This document shows, in pieces, positions 41,673-51,568 of a stretch of DNA of 64,000 nt. A program made the translations under genes and the position numbers. This DNA comes from Sphingomonas limnosediminicola. GTDB lineage: Bacteria > Pseudomonadota > Alphaproteobacteria > Sphingomonadales > Sphingomonadaceae. The DNA is taken from contig NZ_BAABBM010000001.1 of assembly GCF_039537965.1 (NCBI RefSeq), positions 2,455,501 through 2,519,500 on the forward strand, given 5' to 3'. The notes below the pieces were generated by a model. That model saw only the letters and a list, made by a program, of their open reading frames with translations, had not been told where the DNA came from and did no database searches. Every line of letters starts with the position of its first letter. Position 1 is the stretch's first letter.

Positions 41673-42953
41673 ATGATGCGCCAACTCATCGCTGCTGCGG
41701 CGGCGCTTTCTTTCACCTTGCCTGCCGGTGCCGTCACGGTAGTGACTGCCGACCGCATGCTTGATGTGCGGACCGGGCAATATGTCCCGAACCCGGCGAT
41801 CGTCATTGGAGACGACGGCAAGATTCAGCAGGTTGGCAAGCTGGCCTCGATTCAGGTGCCGGCGGGAACGAAGCAATATGATTTGCCGGGCGAGACCCTG
41901 CTCCCCGGGCTGATCGACATGCACGTCCACCTGACCTCGCTTGCCGAAATCGGGGGTTATCAGGGGCTGAAATACACCGACAACTTTTGGACGGCGGTCG
42001 GCGTCGCCAATGCCGTGAAGACGCTCAACGCGGGCTTCACGACCGTGCGCAATGTCGGCTCGTCCAACTTTGACGACGTCGCGCTTGAGCAGGCGATCGA
42101 TGGCGGCTGGATTCAGGGCCCACGGATCGTACCGGCAACCTACGCTATTGGCGCGACCGGGGGCCACTGCGACGACAATGGCCTCCCCCCTTCCTATGAC
42201 AAGAAGGGCCCGTCGGTCGTCAATGGGCCGGATGAAGCCCGCTCGAAAGTGCGCTGGCTGCGGAAATATGGTGCGCAGGTCATCAAGATTTGCGCGACGG
42301 GCGGCGTCTTTTCGCTCGGCGACGAAGTCGGTGCGCAGCAGCTCAGCACCGAAGAGATGAAGGCCATCGCCGACGAGGCGCACATGCTGCACATGAAGGT
42401 CGCCGCGCATGCCCATGGCGACGAGGGGATTCATGATGCGATCCTCGCAGGCATCGACACGATCGAGCATGCGAGCCTCGCCAGCGACGCCACGATCCAG
42501 CTCGCTAAGCAGCACGGCACCTGGTTCGACATGGATATCTATAACGATGACTACATCCTCGCGACTGGCACCGCGAACGGAACGGAGCAAGAGAGCCTCG
42601 ACAAGGAGAAGGCGATCGGCCTGAAGCAGCGCCAGACATTCCAGCGCGCGACGCGGGCCGGCGTGAAGATGCTCTTCGGCACCGACGCGGGCGTCTATCC
42701 GCATGGCGACAATGCCAAGCAGTTTGCGAAGATGGTGCAATGGGGCATGACGCCGATCCAGGCGATCCGGGCTGCGACCTTGAGCGCGTCCGAGGCGTTG
42801 GCGCGCAATGACGTCGGAATTATTGAGCCCGGCCGCTACGGCGACCTCATCGCGGTACGCGGCGATCCGCTGCGCGACGTCACCGCGCTCGAACATGTCG
42901 ATATCGTCATCAAGGCCGGCAGGGTCGTGAAAGGCCAGGCGATCACCAAATGA
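41673..42953 (+). CDS. Exported amidohydrolase, Xaa-Pro dipeptidase / imidazolonepropionase-like
   Basis: A 426-residue amidohydrolase with a signal peptide (MRQLIAAAAALSFTLPAGA). Metal ligands: HVH in LIDMHVHLTS, Lys in VIKICATGG, His in AAHAHGDEG and IEHASL, and Asp in FGTDAGVYPHG. This set is that of the secreted prolidase/imidazolonepropionase-like group. Probably a periplasmic peptidase; substrate unknown. The ATG at 41673 follows CGGGGA; a TTG at 41652 overlaps the upstream stop but is less likely. It overlaps the CDF gene by four bases. Confidence 0.9.
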   Translation: MMRQLIAAAAALSFTLPAGAVTVVTADRMLDVRTGQYVPNPAIVIGDDGKIQQVGKLASIQVPAGTKQYDLPGETLLPGLIDMHVHLTSLAEIGGYQGLKYTDNFWTAVGVANAVKTLNAGFTTVRNVGSSNFDDVALEQAIDGGWIQGPRIVPATYAIGATGGHCDDNGLPPSYDKKGPSVVNGPDEARSKVRWLRKYGAQVIKICATGGVFSLGDEVGAQQLSTEEMKAIADEAHMLHMKVAAHAHGDEGIHDAILAGIDTIEHASLASDATIQLAKQHGTWFDMDIYNDDYILATGTANGTEQESLDKEKAIGLKQRQTFQRATRAGVKMLFGTDAGVYPHGDNAKQFAKMVQWGMTPIQAIRAATLSASEALARNDVGIIEPGRYGDLIAVRGDPLRDVTALEHVDIVIKAGRVVKGQAITK

Positions 42954-43903
42954 GTGCGCCGACCGCCAGTACGCGAACGCTCGTTGTCGCGCTGGTCGCG
43001 AACCTCGGCATTGCGGCAGCGAAATTCGTAGCGGCGGCGATCACCGGCTCGTCAGCGATGCTCACGGAGGGCGTGCACAGCGTCGTCGATTCCACCAATC
43101 AGCTGCTGCTGATGTGGGGGCGAAGGCAGTCGCGAAAGCCGGCCGATAAGCTTCACCCCTTCGGCTACGGGCGCGAACTCTATTTCTGGAGCTTTGTCGT
43201 CGCGGTGCTGGTCTTCTCGCTGGGTGCCGGCGTGTCGGTGTACGAAGGCATCATTCACATCCAGCATCCGGAAAAGGCGGTGTCGCCTTACATCGCTTAC
43301 GCTGTGTTGGTCGTCGCCTTCCTGCTGGAAGGTTGGTCTACGCTGGAGGCGTTTCAGGAATTCAAGGCCGCGAAGGGCGACCTCAGCTGGTTTCAGGCCG
43401 TTCGCCACTCGAAGGACCCGCCGTCCTTCATCGTGCTTCTGGAGAACGGGGCAGCAATGGCCGGCATCATCGCGGCGGCGATCGGGCTTATGCTGTCACA
43501 GGTGACGGGAAACCCGATGTACGACGGCGCCGCCTCCATCGTCATTGGCATTATTCTCGGCCTGACGGCGATGCTTCTCGCCCACGAATCCAAGGGCTTG
43601 CTGATCGGCGAGGCCGCCGACCCGGTACTGGTCAGCTCGATCCGCGAGCTTGCGCACCAGCAGCCCGGGGTGGTGGGCGTCGGCTTCATACTCACCGTCC
43701 ATTCGGCGCCAGATCAGATCACGGTCATGATGAATGTCGACTTCGATAATTCCATGCTCGCGGGGCAGGTGGAGCATATCGTTTGCCACATTGAGCGACA
43801 TGCGCGCGAGCGTTGGCCGCAGGTAAAGCGCCTGTTCGTCCGTCCGATGCAGGGCGCGGCGCGGCAGCTGGAGCAGGGCAGCACGGCCTTTGAGCCATGT
43901 TGA
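42950..43903 (+). CDS. Cation diffusion facilitator family transporter (ZnT9-like branch)
   Basis: A 317-residue membrane transporter with six hydrophobic segments and a cytoplasmic C-terminal dimer domain (GFILTVHSAPDQITVMMNVDF). The first metal motif HSVVD (His43, Asp47) is normal. The second, usually HxxxD or (in ZnT9-like proteins) an acidic pair, reads LLENGAA near 163-169, with Asn where Asp is expected, so the transport site may be altered. Metal exporter by family; the ion is unknown. It overlaps the amidohydrolase by four bases. Confidence 0.88.
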   Translation: MSAPTASTRTLVVALVANLGIAAAKFVAAAITGSSAMLTEGVHSVVDSTNQLLLMWGRRQSRKPADKLHPFGYGRELYFWSFVVAVLVFSLGAGVSVYEGIIHIQHPEKAVSPYIAYAVLVVAFLLEGWSTLEAFQEFKAAKGDLSWFQAVRHSKDPPSFIVLLENGAAMAGIIAAAIGLMLSQVTGNPMYDGAASIVIGIILGLTAMLLAHESKGLLIGEAADPVLVSSIRELAHQQPGVVGVGFILTVHSAPDQITVMMNVDFDNSMLAGQVEHIVCHIERHARERWPQVKRLFVRPMQGAARQLEQGSTAFEPC

Positions 43904-43933
43904 ACTTCGCCGGCGCCGACGCATTTCAGAGGC

Positions 43934-44278
43934 ATGGCAGCGCTCGACAAGGACAAGGTTCGCAAGGACTTCGATGACGCGGTGAACATGGGCCCCGCCG
44001 AGATCGAAAGATGGCTCAAAACCGAGGAAAGCCTCGCGGTCGGCTACAAAGGCGAGGACGGGTCGGCGCGCGAGAGCGTCGGGCACGCGAGTGGGCGCAA
44101 GATCGTTCGCATCCTCCGCAAGAATACGGATGACCTAACGACGGACGATTATGCGCATATGCGCAAGGTGGTCGGCTATGTACGCCGCCATTCAGCGCAA
44201 AGGCCGCACAACATCGCGACGTCGCGCTGGCGGTACAGCCTGATGAACTGGGGTCACGACCCCTTAAAGGAGGATTGA
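43934..44278 (+). CDS. DUF3140 protein
   Basis: A 114-residue small basic protein with the DUF3140 pattern: FDDAVNMGPAEIERWLKTEESLAVG, GESVGHASGRKIVRIL and a C-terminal YVRRHSAQRP..WRYSLMNWGHDPL. Family members bind DNA or sit beside histone-like genes in some annotations, but no function is established. Three bases before the cupin gene, so co-transcribed. Confidence 0.82.
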   Translation: MAALDKDKVRKDFDDAVNMGPAEIERWLKTEESLAVGYKGEDGSARESVGHASGRKIVRILRKNTDDLTTDDYAHMRKVVGYVRRHSAQRPHNIATSRWRYSLMNWGHDPLKED

Positions 44279-44281
44279 GCC

Positions 44282-44677
44282 GTGAAGGGCTATTGCGACA
44301 ATATCGAGAAGCTGACCGTGGCGAACGACGATTTTCGCCACGTTCTCTACACCGGCCATAACCTGCAACTCGTCCTCATGACGCTGAAGCCGGGCGAGGA
44401 GATCGGCGAGGAGGTCCACGAGGATCGCGACCAGTTCTTTCGCTTTGAGCAAGGCACCGGCGTGGTGGTGATCGACGGCGCCGAAAATCGCGTCGAAGAG
44501 GATTTCGGCGTGATCGTGCCGGCTGGGGCGAGGCACAATGTCCGGAATATCGGCGACGAGCCGCTGCGGCTCTATACGATCTACGGTCCGCCCGAGCATC
44601 TCGACGGCCTCGTCAAGAAAACCAAGGCCGAAGCAGAAGCCGCGCATGAAGAGTGGGACGGCAAAACCACCGAATAG
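44282..44677 (+). CDS. Cupin domain protein
   Basis: A 131-residue single cupin. Motif 1 is altered but recognisable (EEVHEDRDQFFRFEQG, metal-ligand His and Glu) and motif 2 is VPAGARHNVRNIG. Such proteins often act as sugar isomerases, dioxygenases or metal sensors; the sequence does not decide. GTG start at 44282 behind AAAGGAGG, a very strong ribosome site. Confidence 0.88.
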   Translation: MKGYCDNIEKLTVANDDFRHVLYTGHNLQLVLMTLKPGEEIGEEVHEDRDQFFRFEQGTGVVVIDGAENRVEEDFGVIVPAGARHNVRNIGDEPLRLYTIYGPPEHLDGLVKKTKAEAEAAHEEWDGKTTE

Positions 44678-44712
44678 TTGAAAAGGGCGCTGGGGCGCTG
44701 CACGCTCCGCGC

Positions 44713-45630
44713 ATGGCAAAGTCGATGCACGACGTTTCCGACCGGCGGAACGCGTCGATCCTGATCAACATCAATGGCGAGATGAAACCGCGCGCGGAGG
44801 CCGTCGTCTCGGTCTTCGACAGCGGCTTCATGCTTGGCGATGGCGTGTGGGAGGGGCTGCGGCTGCACCGCGGCAGGCTGGGCTTCCTCGACCGCCATCT
44901 CGATCGCCTGTTCGAAGGCGCGAAGGCAATCGCGATGGATGTCGGCCTTGGCCGCGAGCAGCTGACGCGGCGGCTCTACGAGACCATCGACGCAAACGGC
45001 ATGGACGAGGGCGTCCACGTCCGCCTGATGGTCACGCGCGGCGTGCGTTCGACCCCCTATCAGGACCCGCGCGTCGTGGTGACGCCAGCGACGATCGTCA
45101 TCATCCCAGAATACAAGGAGCCCGATCCTGCGGTTTACGAGCGCGGGCTTAAGCTCTTCACCGTTCATGTCCGGCGCGGCGATCCCGCCGTGCAGGACCA
45201 GAAGATCAACTCGCATTCGAAGCTCAATTGCATCCTCGCCTCGGTGCAGGCTACGCAGGCGGGCGCTGACGAAGCGCTAATGTTGGACCCGCACGGCTTC
45301 GTCGCCACCTGTAACTCCACGCACTTCTTCATCGTCCGCAAGGGTGAGGTGTGGACGTCCAGCGGCAAATATTGCCTCGGCGGGATCACGCGTGGACTGG
45401 CGCTGGAAGTCGCGCGCGACGCCGGCATCCCGGCGATCGAGAACGATTTTTCTCTGACCGACGTCTACGGCGCGGATGAAGCCTTCGTCACCGGCACGTT
45501 CGCTGGCATTGTCCCGGTGCGCGAGGTGGATGGCCGCCAACTCGAATGCCGCGGCCCGATGGTCGAGCGCTTGCAAAAGCTATATGCCGAACGGGTTGAA
45601 CGCGACGCTGCGGAGCAGCCGCGTCCGTGA
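44713..45630 (+). CDS. Class IV aminotransferase (branched-chain / D-amino acid type)
   Basis: A 305-residue PLP enzyme. It shows the fold-IV landmarks FDSGFMLGDGVWEGLRLH (about 35-52), a lysine in SHSKLNCILAS (Lys170, the probable Schiff-base residue), EALMLDPHGFVATCNSTHFF (phosphate and substrate contacts) and GGITRGLALEVA. Specificity between branched-chain and D-amino acids cannot be settled by eye. Followed after a four-base overlap by a sulfotransferase-like gene; this two-domain combination also occurs as a fused protein in plants, to my recollection. Confidence 0.88.
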   Translation: MAKSMHDVSDRRNASILININGEMKPRAEAVVSVFDSGFMLGDGVWEGLRLHRGRLGFLDRHLDRLFEGAKAIAMDVGLGREQLTRRLYETIDANGMDEGVHVRLMVTRGVRSTPYQDPRVVVTPATIVIIPEYKEPDPAVYERGLKLFTVHVRRGDPAVQDQKINSHSKLNCILASVQATQAGADEALMLDPHGFVATCNSTHFFIVRKGEVWTSSGKYCLGGITRGLALEVARDAGIPAIENDFSLTDVYGADEAFVTGTFAGIVPVREVDGRQLECRGPMVERLQKLYAERVERDAAEQPRP

Positions 45631-46355
45631 CCAAACGGATCGCGATGTGGTCGGGGCCGCGAAACCTCTCCACCGCGATGATGCGCAGCTTCGGCAGCCG
45701 CTCCGACACCTTCGTCACCGACGAGCCATTCTACGGCTGCTTCCTCAAGGACAGTGGCGCTGACCATCCGATGCGCAACGAGATCGTCGAGGAGATGGAT
45801 TGCGACTGGAGCAGCGTTATCCGCACGCTCAGCGGCGACGCCCCCGACGGTGCGCCCGTCTGGTACCAAAAGCACATGTGGCACCACATGGTCGGGCCGG
45901 TCGGATACGAGGATTTCGCCGGCTTTTTCCACGCCTTCCTGATCCGCGAGCCGGAGCGGATGATCGCGTCCTACCTCCGCAAACGCCAGTGTGCGGTGTT
46001 CGAGGATTTCGGGCTCGAACGGCAGGCCGAATTCTTTGAGCGCGAGGCTGACCGCCTCGGCCACGCGCCGCCAGTGGTCGATGCCAATGACGTGCTTGGC
46101 GATCCAGCTGCCGTTCTGTCGAAGCTGTGCGTGGCGCTGGGCATCGTTTGGGACTCGGCTATGCTAGAGTGGCATAGGGGTCGACGCGAAACGGACGGTC
46201 CCTGGGCGCCGCACTGGTACGCGGCGGTTGAGGACAGCACCGGCTTTGGCGCTCCAGAGAAGGAAGCGAGCGACTTGCCACCCGATGCGAAGCGTGTCGC
46301 TGATCAATGCAGGCCTTACTATGAGCGATTGGCTAGCCATCGAATTAAGGCATGA
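45627..46355 (+). CDS. Sulfotransferase-like P-loop protein
   Basis: A 242-residue protein with the sulfotransferase-type loop WSGPRNLSTAMMRSF (residues about 8-22), analogous to the PAPS phosphosulfate-binding loop, and IREPERMIASYLRKR as the 3'-phosphate motif. GTG start at 45627 overlaps the aminotransferase stop. Whether it transfers sulfate is untested; the pairing with a class IV aminotransferase suggests a shared substrate. Confidence 0.82.
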   Translation: MTKRIAMWSGPRNLSTAMMRSFGSRSDTFVTDEPFYGCFLKDSGADHPMRNEIVEEMDCDWSSVIRTLSGDAPDGAPVWYQKHMWHHMVGPVGYEDFAGFFHAFLIREPERMIASYLRKRQCAVFEDFGLERQAEFFEREADRLGHAPPVVDANDVLGDPAAVLSKLCVALGIVWDSAMLEWHRGRRETDGPWAPHWYAAVEDSTGFGAPEKEASDLPPDAKRVADQCRPYYERLASHRIKA

Positions 46356-46396
46356 CCTGCTTTCCGGCGTGCGTCGTTTCCGAGGGTCGCCGCTGG

Positions 46397-46425
46397 TTGA
46401 CCCTCGCGTGCCTCACCGCTATGTG
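46397..46425 (+). promoter_or_regulatory. Candidate promoter of the str operon
   Basis: TTGACC (46397-46402), 17 bases, TATGTG (46420-46425) in the 234-base gap ahead of rpsL. It is flanked by CGAGGGTC / GACCCTCG (46381-46388, 46399-46406), an inverted repeat that overlaps the -35. This gap otherwise contains only an unstructured leader. Confidence 0.5.
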
Positions 46426-46589
46426 GCCGCCGTCCGCGCGAGACGAATCCTGTTCGCTTGGCGCCGGACAGAGCTGAACATTGCTCGAAGACGTGGAGAC
46501 CGGGTGGCATCAGGCTGCCAGGACTTCACGCTTTTTGCTTTGGGCAAAGTAACCGCCGGGAATGCCGGCAACGAAAGGTGAAGGGCTTC

Positions 46590-46961
46590 ATGCCAACGAT
46601 TAACCAGCTGATCCGTAAGGGTCGCGATCCGCAGAAGGCCAAGTCGAAGGTCCCTGCGATGGAGCAGAACCCGCAGAAGCGCGGCGTTTGCACCCGCGTC
46701 TACACGACGACCCCGAAGAAGCCGAACTCGGCGCTCCGCAAGGTGGCCAAGGTTCGCCTGACCAACCAGCGCGAAGTGATCAGCTATATCCCCGGCGAGG
46801 GCCACAACCTGCAGGAGCACAGCGTCGTGCTGATCCGCGGCGGCCGTGTGCGCGACCTTCCGGGCGTCCGCTACCACGTCCTTCGCGGCGTGCTCGACAC
46901 GCAGGGCGTCAAGGATCGTCGCCAGTCGCGTTCCAAGTACGGCGCGAAGCGTCCTAAGTAA
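46590..46961 (+). CDS. rpsL: 30S ribosomal protein S12
   Basis: A 123-residue decoding-centre protein, first gene of the str operon. The decoding loops [11 protein letters not shown] (Lys43/44) and [14 protein letters not shown] are present. In the second loop residue 88 is Arg where E. coli and most bacteria have Lys; K88R is a known streptomycin-resistance change in mycobacteria. The start at 46590 follows AAGGTGAAGGG. Confidence 0.98.
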   Translation: MPTINQLIRKGRDPQKAKSKVPAMEQNPQKRGVCTRVYTTTPKKPNSALRKVAKVRLTNQREVISYIPGEGHNLQEHSVVLIRGGRVRDLPGVRYHVLRGVLDTQGVKDRRQSRSKYGAKRPK

Positions 46962-47025
46962 TCACGAGAGTAAGCCCCGGGCAGTTTGAAGTCCCGGATC
47001 AGGCTGAAGAGAAAGGAATTATCCA

Positions 47026-47496
47026 ATGTCTCGTCGTCGTCGCCCGGAGAAGCGCGAAATCCTTCCCGATCCGAAGTTCGGGGACATCGTCCTGTCGAAG
47101 TTCATGAACAGCGTCATGTTGGACGGTAAGAAGTCGGTTGCCGAAGGCATCGTCTATGGCGCCCTTGAAACCGTCGAAACCCGCCTGAAGCGCGAGCCAA
47201 TCGGCGTTTTCCATGATGCGCTCAACAACGTGAAGCCGGGCATCGAGGTCCGCAGCCGCCGTGTCGGCGGTGCGACCTACCAGGTGCCGGTCGAAGTCCG
47301 CCCGGAGCGCGCCCAGGCGCTTGCCATCCGCTGGCTGATCTCGGCAGCGCGTTCGCGTTCTGAGAAGACCATGTCGGGCCGCCTGTCGGGCGAGTTGATG
47401 GACGCGTCGCAGAACCGCGGCAATGCCGTGAAGAAGCGCGAAGATACGCACCGCATGGCCGAGGCCAATCGCGCATTCAGCCACTATCGTTGGTAG
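47026..47496 (+). CDS. rpsG: 30S ribosomal protein S7
   Basis: A 156-residue head-nucleating protein of the small subunit, contacting the tRNA exit site. Typical [18 protein letters not shown] start, [12 protein letters not shown] mid-chain, and [12 protein letters not shown] end. 64 bases after rpsL with AAAGGAA before the start. Confidence 0.98.
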   Translation: MSRRRRPEKREILPDPKFGDIVLSKFMNSVMLDGKKSVAEGIVYGALETVETRLKREPIGVFHDALNNVKPGIEVRSRRVGGATYQVPVEVRPERAQALAIRWLISAARSRSEKTMSGRLSGELMDASQNRGNAVKKREDTHRMAEANRAFSHYRW

Positions 47497-47599
47497 TCAT
47501 CCCGGCGGCCACGGCCGCCGGTTGGCGCTGGTAGATATCGTACCTATATCTGGGAGAGCCGGATCCGCCGGCCTCCTACATCGCTAAGGAATTTGTGAA

Positions 47600-49690
47600 A
47601 TGGCCCGCAGCCATCCGCTCGAACGCTATCGTAACATCGGCATCATGGCGCACATCGACGCCGGCAAGACGACGACGACCGAGCGCATCCTTTATTACAC
47701 CGGCAAGTCCTACAAGATCGGCGAAGTCCACGAGGGCACCGCCACGATGGACTGGATGGAGCAAGAGCAAGAGCGCGGGATCACGATCACGTCCGCCGCG
47801 ACGACCTGTTTTTGGTCGGCGGGCGACGGACCTGAGCACCGGATCAACATCATCGATACGCCGGGCCACGTCGACTTCACCATCGAGGTCGAGCGCTCGC
47901 TGCGCGTGCTCGACGGCGCGGTCGCCTGTTTCGACGGCGTTGCCGGCGTTGAGCCGCAGTCTGAGACCGTGTGGCGGCAGGCCGAGAAGTATCGCGTTCC
48001 GCGGATGTGCTTCGTCAACAAGCTCGACCGCACGGGTGCGAACTTCGACATGTGCGTGGGCATGATCAAGGATCGCCTGGGCGCTCGCCCGGCGGTTCTT
48101 TATCTCCCGATCGGACTCGAGAGCCAGTTCAAGGGCCTAGTCGACCTCGTCGAGAACCGCGCGATCATCTGGCTCGACGAGAGCTTGGGCGCGAAATTCG
48201 AATATCAGGAAATTCCGGCGGAGCTTGCGGACGCTGCCGCGACGGCCCGCCAGGAGCTGATCGAGATGGCCGTCGAACAGGACGACAGCGTCATGGAAGC
48301 CTATCTCGAAGGCAAGGAGCCTGACACCGCAACGCTGAAGAAGCTGATCCGCAAGGGAACGCTGAACTTCTCGTTCGTGCCGGTGCTGTGCGGCTCGGCG
48401 TTCAAGAACAAGGGCGTTCAGCCCCTTCTCGACGCGGTCGTCGACTATCTGCCGAGCCCGCTCGACATTCCGCCGGTCGAGGGCATCAAGCCGGATACGG
48501 AAGAGACCGACACGCGCGCGCCGTCCGACGATGCGCCGTTCTCAGCTCTCGCGTTCAAGATCATGAACGACCCGTTCGTCGGTACGCTGACATTCGCGCG
48601 AATCTACTCGGGCAAGCTCGAGACTGCGTCGCAGGTCACGAATTCGGTCAAGGACAAGAAGGAAAAGGTTGGCCGCATGCTGCTGATGCATGCCAACGAC
48701 CGTGAAGACATCCAGGTCGCCTACGCGGGTGACATCGTTGCGCTGGCCGGCCTTAAGGACACCACGACCGGTGACACGTTGTGCGCCGCCAATGCGCCGA
48801 TCATTCTGGAGCGGATGGAGTTCCCCGATCCGGTCATCGAGGTCGCGGTCGAACCGAAGACCAAGGCCGACCAGGAAAAGATGGGCATCGCGCTTAACCG
48901 TCTTGCGCGCGAAGATCCGTCGTTCCGAGTGACAAGCGACCATGAATCGGGTCAGACGATCATCAAGGGGATGGGCGAGCTCCACCTCGAGATTCTCGTC
49001 GACCGCATGAAGCGCGAGTTCAAGGTCGAGGCCAATGTCGGCGCGCCGCAGGTCGCCTATCGCGAGTATCTCGCGAAGCCGGTCGATCTGACCTACACTC
49101 ACAAGAAGCAATCGGGTGGCTCGGGCCAGTTCGGCGAAATCAAGATCAGCGTGATCCCCGGAGAACGCGGATCGGGTTTCCAGTTCTTCGACGAGATCAA
49201 GGGCGGCAACGTTCCGAAGGAATATATTCCGTCGGTCGAGAAGGGGCTGCGCGAAACCGCCGAAACGGGTTCACTGATCGGCTTCCCGATCATTGATTTC
49301 GAAGTGCACCTGGTCGACGGTAAGTATCACGATGTCGACTCGTCGGCGCTCGCGTTCGAAATCTGTGCACGTGGCGCGATGCGCGAAGCGGCGCAGAAGG
49401 CAGGCATCAAGCTGCTTGAGCCGATCATGAAGGTCGAGGTTGTGACGCCGGAAGATTATGTCGGCGACGTCATCGGCGATCTTCTCAGCCGTCGTGGCCA
49501 GGTTCAGGGTCAGGATAGCCGGGGCAATGCCAATGCGATCGAAGCGACGGTGCCGCTCGCCAACATGTTCGGCTACGTGAACCAGCTGCGTTCGTTCACT
49601 CAGGGGCGCGCGCAGTACACGATGCAGTTCTCGCACTATGATGAGGTACCGAAGAACGTCGCCGACGAGGTGAAGGCGAAGCTAGCGTAA
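47600..49690 (+). CDS. fusA: Elongation factor G
   Basis: A 696-residue translocation GTPase. G1 [15 protein letters not shown], switch [12 protein letters not shown]3 DTPGHVDFT and G4 NKLDRTGA are intact, followed by domains II-V with the tip loop of domain IV. The 103-base gap after rpsG holds a GC-rich hairpin, probably not a full terminator. Confidence 0.98.
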   Translation: MARSHPLERYRNIGIMAHIDAGKTTTTERILYYTGKSYKIGEVHEGTATMDWMEQEQERGITITSAATTCFWSAGDGPEHRINIIDTPGHVDFTIEVERSLRVLDGAVACFDGVAGVEPQSETVWRQAEKYRVPRMCFVNKLDRTGANFDMCVGMIKDRLGARPAVLYLPIGLESQFKGLVDLVENRAIIWLDESLGAKFEYQEIPAELADAAATARQELIEMAVEQDDSVMEAYLEGKEPDTATLKKLIRKGTLNFSFVPVLCGSAFKNKGVQPLLDAVVDYLPSPLDIPPVEGIKPDTEETDTRAPSDDAPFSALAFKIMNDPFVGTLTFARIYSGKLETASQVTNSVKDKKEKVGRMLLMHANDREDIQVAYAGDIVALAGLKDTTTGDTLCAANAPIILERMEFPDPVIEVAVEPKTKADQEKMGIALNRLAREDPSFRVTSDHESGQTIIKGMGELHLEILVDRMKREFKVEANVGAPQVAYREYLAKPVDLTYTHKKQSGGSGQFGEIKISVIPGERGSGFQFFDEIKGGNVPKEYIPSVEKGLRETAETGSLIGFPIIDFEVHLVDGKYHDVDSSALAFEICARGAMREAAQKAGIKLLEPIMKVEVVTPEDYVGDVIGDLLSRRGQVQGQDSRGNANAIEATVPLANMFGYVNQLRSFTQGRAQYTMQFSHYDEVPKNVADEVKAKLA

Positions 49691-49766
49691 GCGCAAAATT
49701 GTAGCTAAGGGCGCGTCCGCGATAAGGGCGGGCCGCCCGAATTCCTTTAATTAGAAGAGGCGTAAA

Positions 49767-50957
49767 ATGGCGAAGGCTAAATTCGAGCGGAACAAGCCGC
49801 ACTGCAACATCGGCACCATCGGTCACGTCGACCATGGCAAGACGTCGCTGACTGCTGCGATCACCAAGGTGCTGGCTAAGCACGGCGGCGGTGAAGCCGT
49901 CGACTTTGCCAACATCGACAAGGCGCCGGAAGAGCGCGAGCGCGGCATCACCATCTCGACCGCTCACGTCGAGTATGAGACCGAGAAGCGTCACTACGCG
50001 CACGTCGATTGCCCGGGTCACGCCGACTATGTGAAGAACATGATCACCGGTGCCGCCCAGATGGATGGCGCGATCTTGGTCGTGTCCGCAGCTGACGGCC
50101 CGATGCCGCAGACCAAGGAGCACATCCTTCTCGCGGCACAGGTCGGCGTTCCGACCATGGTCGTCTTCCTCAACAAGGTCGACCAGGTTGACGATCCCGA
50201 GCTGCTCGAGCTCGTCGAGCTGGAAATCCGCGAGGAGCTTTCGAAGCGCGGCTTCGACGGTGACAACATTCCGATCGTCTCCGGTTCGGCGCTGGCGGTT
50301 CTCGAGGATCGCGACGCCAACATTGGCGAAGAGAAGATCATGGAGCTGATGAAGGCCGTGGACGACTGGATCCCGCAACCGGAGCGTCCGCTCGACAAGC
50401 CGTTCCTGATGCCGATCGAAGACGTGTTCTCGATCTCGGGCCGCGGCACGGTCGTCACCGGCCGCGTCGAAACCGGCATCATCAAGGTCGGCGAGGAAGT
50501 CGAGATCGTCGGCATCCGCGACACCCAGAAGACGGTCGTCACGGGCGTCGAGATGTTCCGCAAGCTGCTCGATCAGGGCCAGGCCGGCGACAACATCGGT
50601 GCGTTGCTTCGTGGTGTTGGTCGCGAGGACGTCGAGCGGGGCCAAGTGCTCTGCAAGCCGGGCTCGATCACGCCGCACACCGACTTCCAGGCTGAGGTCT
50701 ACGTGCTGTCGAAGGACGAGGGTGGCCGTCACACGCCGTTCTTCGCCAACTATCGTCCGCAGTTCTACTTCCGTACGACAGACGTCACCGGAGAGGTTGT
50801 TCTCCCCGAGGGCACCGAGATGGTCATGCCGGGCGACAACGTCAGCCTGGGCGTGAAGCTCATCGCTCCGATCGCCATGGACCCGGGTCTCCGCTTCGCA
50901 ATTCGCGAAGGCGGCCGCACCGTCGGTGCAGGGGTTGTCGGAACGATCTCTAAGTAA
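49767..50957 (+). CDS. tuf: Elongation factor Tu
   Basis: A 396-residue GTPase that delivers aminoacyl-tRNA. G1 [11 protein letters not shown]3 DCPGHADYV with the catalytic histidine, G4 NKVDQVDD and G5 SGSALAVLE are all standard, and domains II/III are full length. It closes the str operon and is followed by a strong terminator. Confidence 0.98.
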   Translation: MAKAKFERNKPHCNIGTIGHVDHGKTSLTAAITKVLAKHGGGEAVDFANIDKAPEERERGITISTAHVEYETEKRHYAHVDCPGHADYVKNMITGAAQMDGAILVVSAADGPMPQTKEHILLAAQVGVPTMVVFLNKVDQVDDPELLELVELEIREELSKRGFDGDNIPIVSGSALAVLEDRDANIGEEKIMELMKAVDDWIPQPERPLDKPFLMPIEDVFSISGRGTVVTGRVETGIIKVGEEVEIVGIRDTQKTVVTGVEMFRKLLDQGQAGDNIGALLRGVGREDVERGQVLCKPGSITPHTDFQAEVYVLSKDEGGRHTPFFANYRPQFYFRTTDVTGEVVLPEGTEMVMPGDNVSLGVKLIAPIAMDPGLRFAIREGGRTVGAGVVGTISK

Positions 50958-50968
50958 TATAGGGCGCC

Positions 50969-51009
50969 AACCGCGCGATTCTGGATCAGGGTCGCGCGGT
51001 TCGCTTTTT
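50969..51009 (+). terminator. Terminator after tuf
   Basis: AACCGCGCGA (50969-50978) pairs with TCGCGCGGTT (50992-51001); CGCTTTTT follows. It separates the str operon from the S10 operon. Confidence 0.9.
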
Positions 51010-51077
51010 AGTTTTGGTATTGTTAGCGGGCCGCCGCTTCGGCTTCGGCACGCAGGCTCTTTCGCATCGGTAGGGAC

Positions 51078-51389
51078 ATGGAAACGCAGAATATCCGGAT
51101 TCGTCTGAAGGCTTTCGATCATCGAGTGCTTGACCAGGCGACTGGCGACATCGCCGATACGGCTCGCCGCACGGGTGCTCTCATTCGCGGTCCCATTCCC
51201 CTTCCGACGCGCATCGAGAAGTTCACCGTCAACCGTTCGCCGCACGTTGACAAGAAGTCGCGCGAGCAGTTCGAGGTGAGGACCTACAAGCGGCTGCTCG
51301 ACATCGTGCAGCCGACGCCGCAGACGGTCGACGCGCTGATGAAGCTCGATCTCGCTGCCGGCGTGGACGTTGAGATCAAACTGGCTTAA
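51078..51389 (+). CDS. rpsJ: 30S ribosomal protein S10
   Basis: A 103-residue head protein that also forms the NusB-S10 antitermination pair. [20 protein letters not shown] start and the extended loop [28 protein letters not shown] are normal. It begins the S10 operon, with GGTAGGGAC before the start. Confidence 0.98.
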   Translation: METQNIRIRLKAFDHRVLDQATGDIADTARRTGALIRGPIPLPTRIEKFTVNRSPHVDKKSREQFEVRTYKRLLDIVQPTPQTVDALMKLDLAAGVDVEIKLA

Positions 51390-51568
51390 CCGGCCAGCGC
51401 GGGCTCAAGGGTCTGCGGAAATTGGGTGATACCGCCGGAGGTTAGCTCCGGGCTGCGTCCCCGCCGTTCCTTCGGGAGCACTAGCCCAGGCGGGGCACGC
51501 AAAACATTTGATGGGCTTCACGCACCCGGGGATTGGCCCCGTGTGCCTCTGTTGAGGAGTATTTGATC
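51390..51568 (+). promoter_or_regulatory. Long structured spacer between rpsJ and rplC
   Basis: This 179-base gap is much longer than usual for the pair. It contains CCCCGCC (51459-51465) pairing with GGCGGGG (51489-51495), extended by GCG/CGC outside, and CGGGG/CCCCG close to the rplC ribosome site. No promoter or T-tract is obvious. It could be an autogenous leader such as the L4-bound S10 leader of enterobacteria, or an RNA processing site. Confidence 0.5.

Noticed and set aside
46228..46581. A 117-codon frame covering the gap before rpsL
   Set aside because: Overlaps the sulfotransferase-like gene in another frame and contains the predicted rpsL promoter; no family features.
47497..47599. 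GC-rich inverted repeat between rpsG and fusA as a terminator
   Set aside because: No T-tract follows and fusA belongs to the same operon.
49596..51245. A 549-codon minus-strand open frame
   Set aside because: Antisense to tuf and the end of fusA, across a terminator; not a gene.
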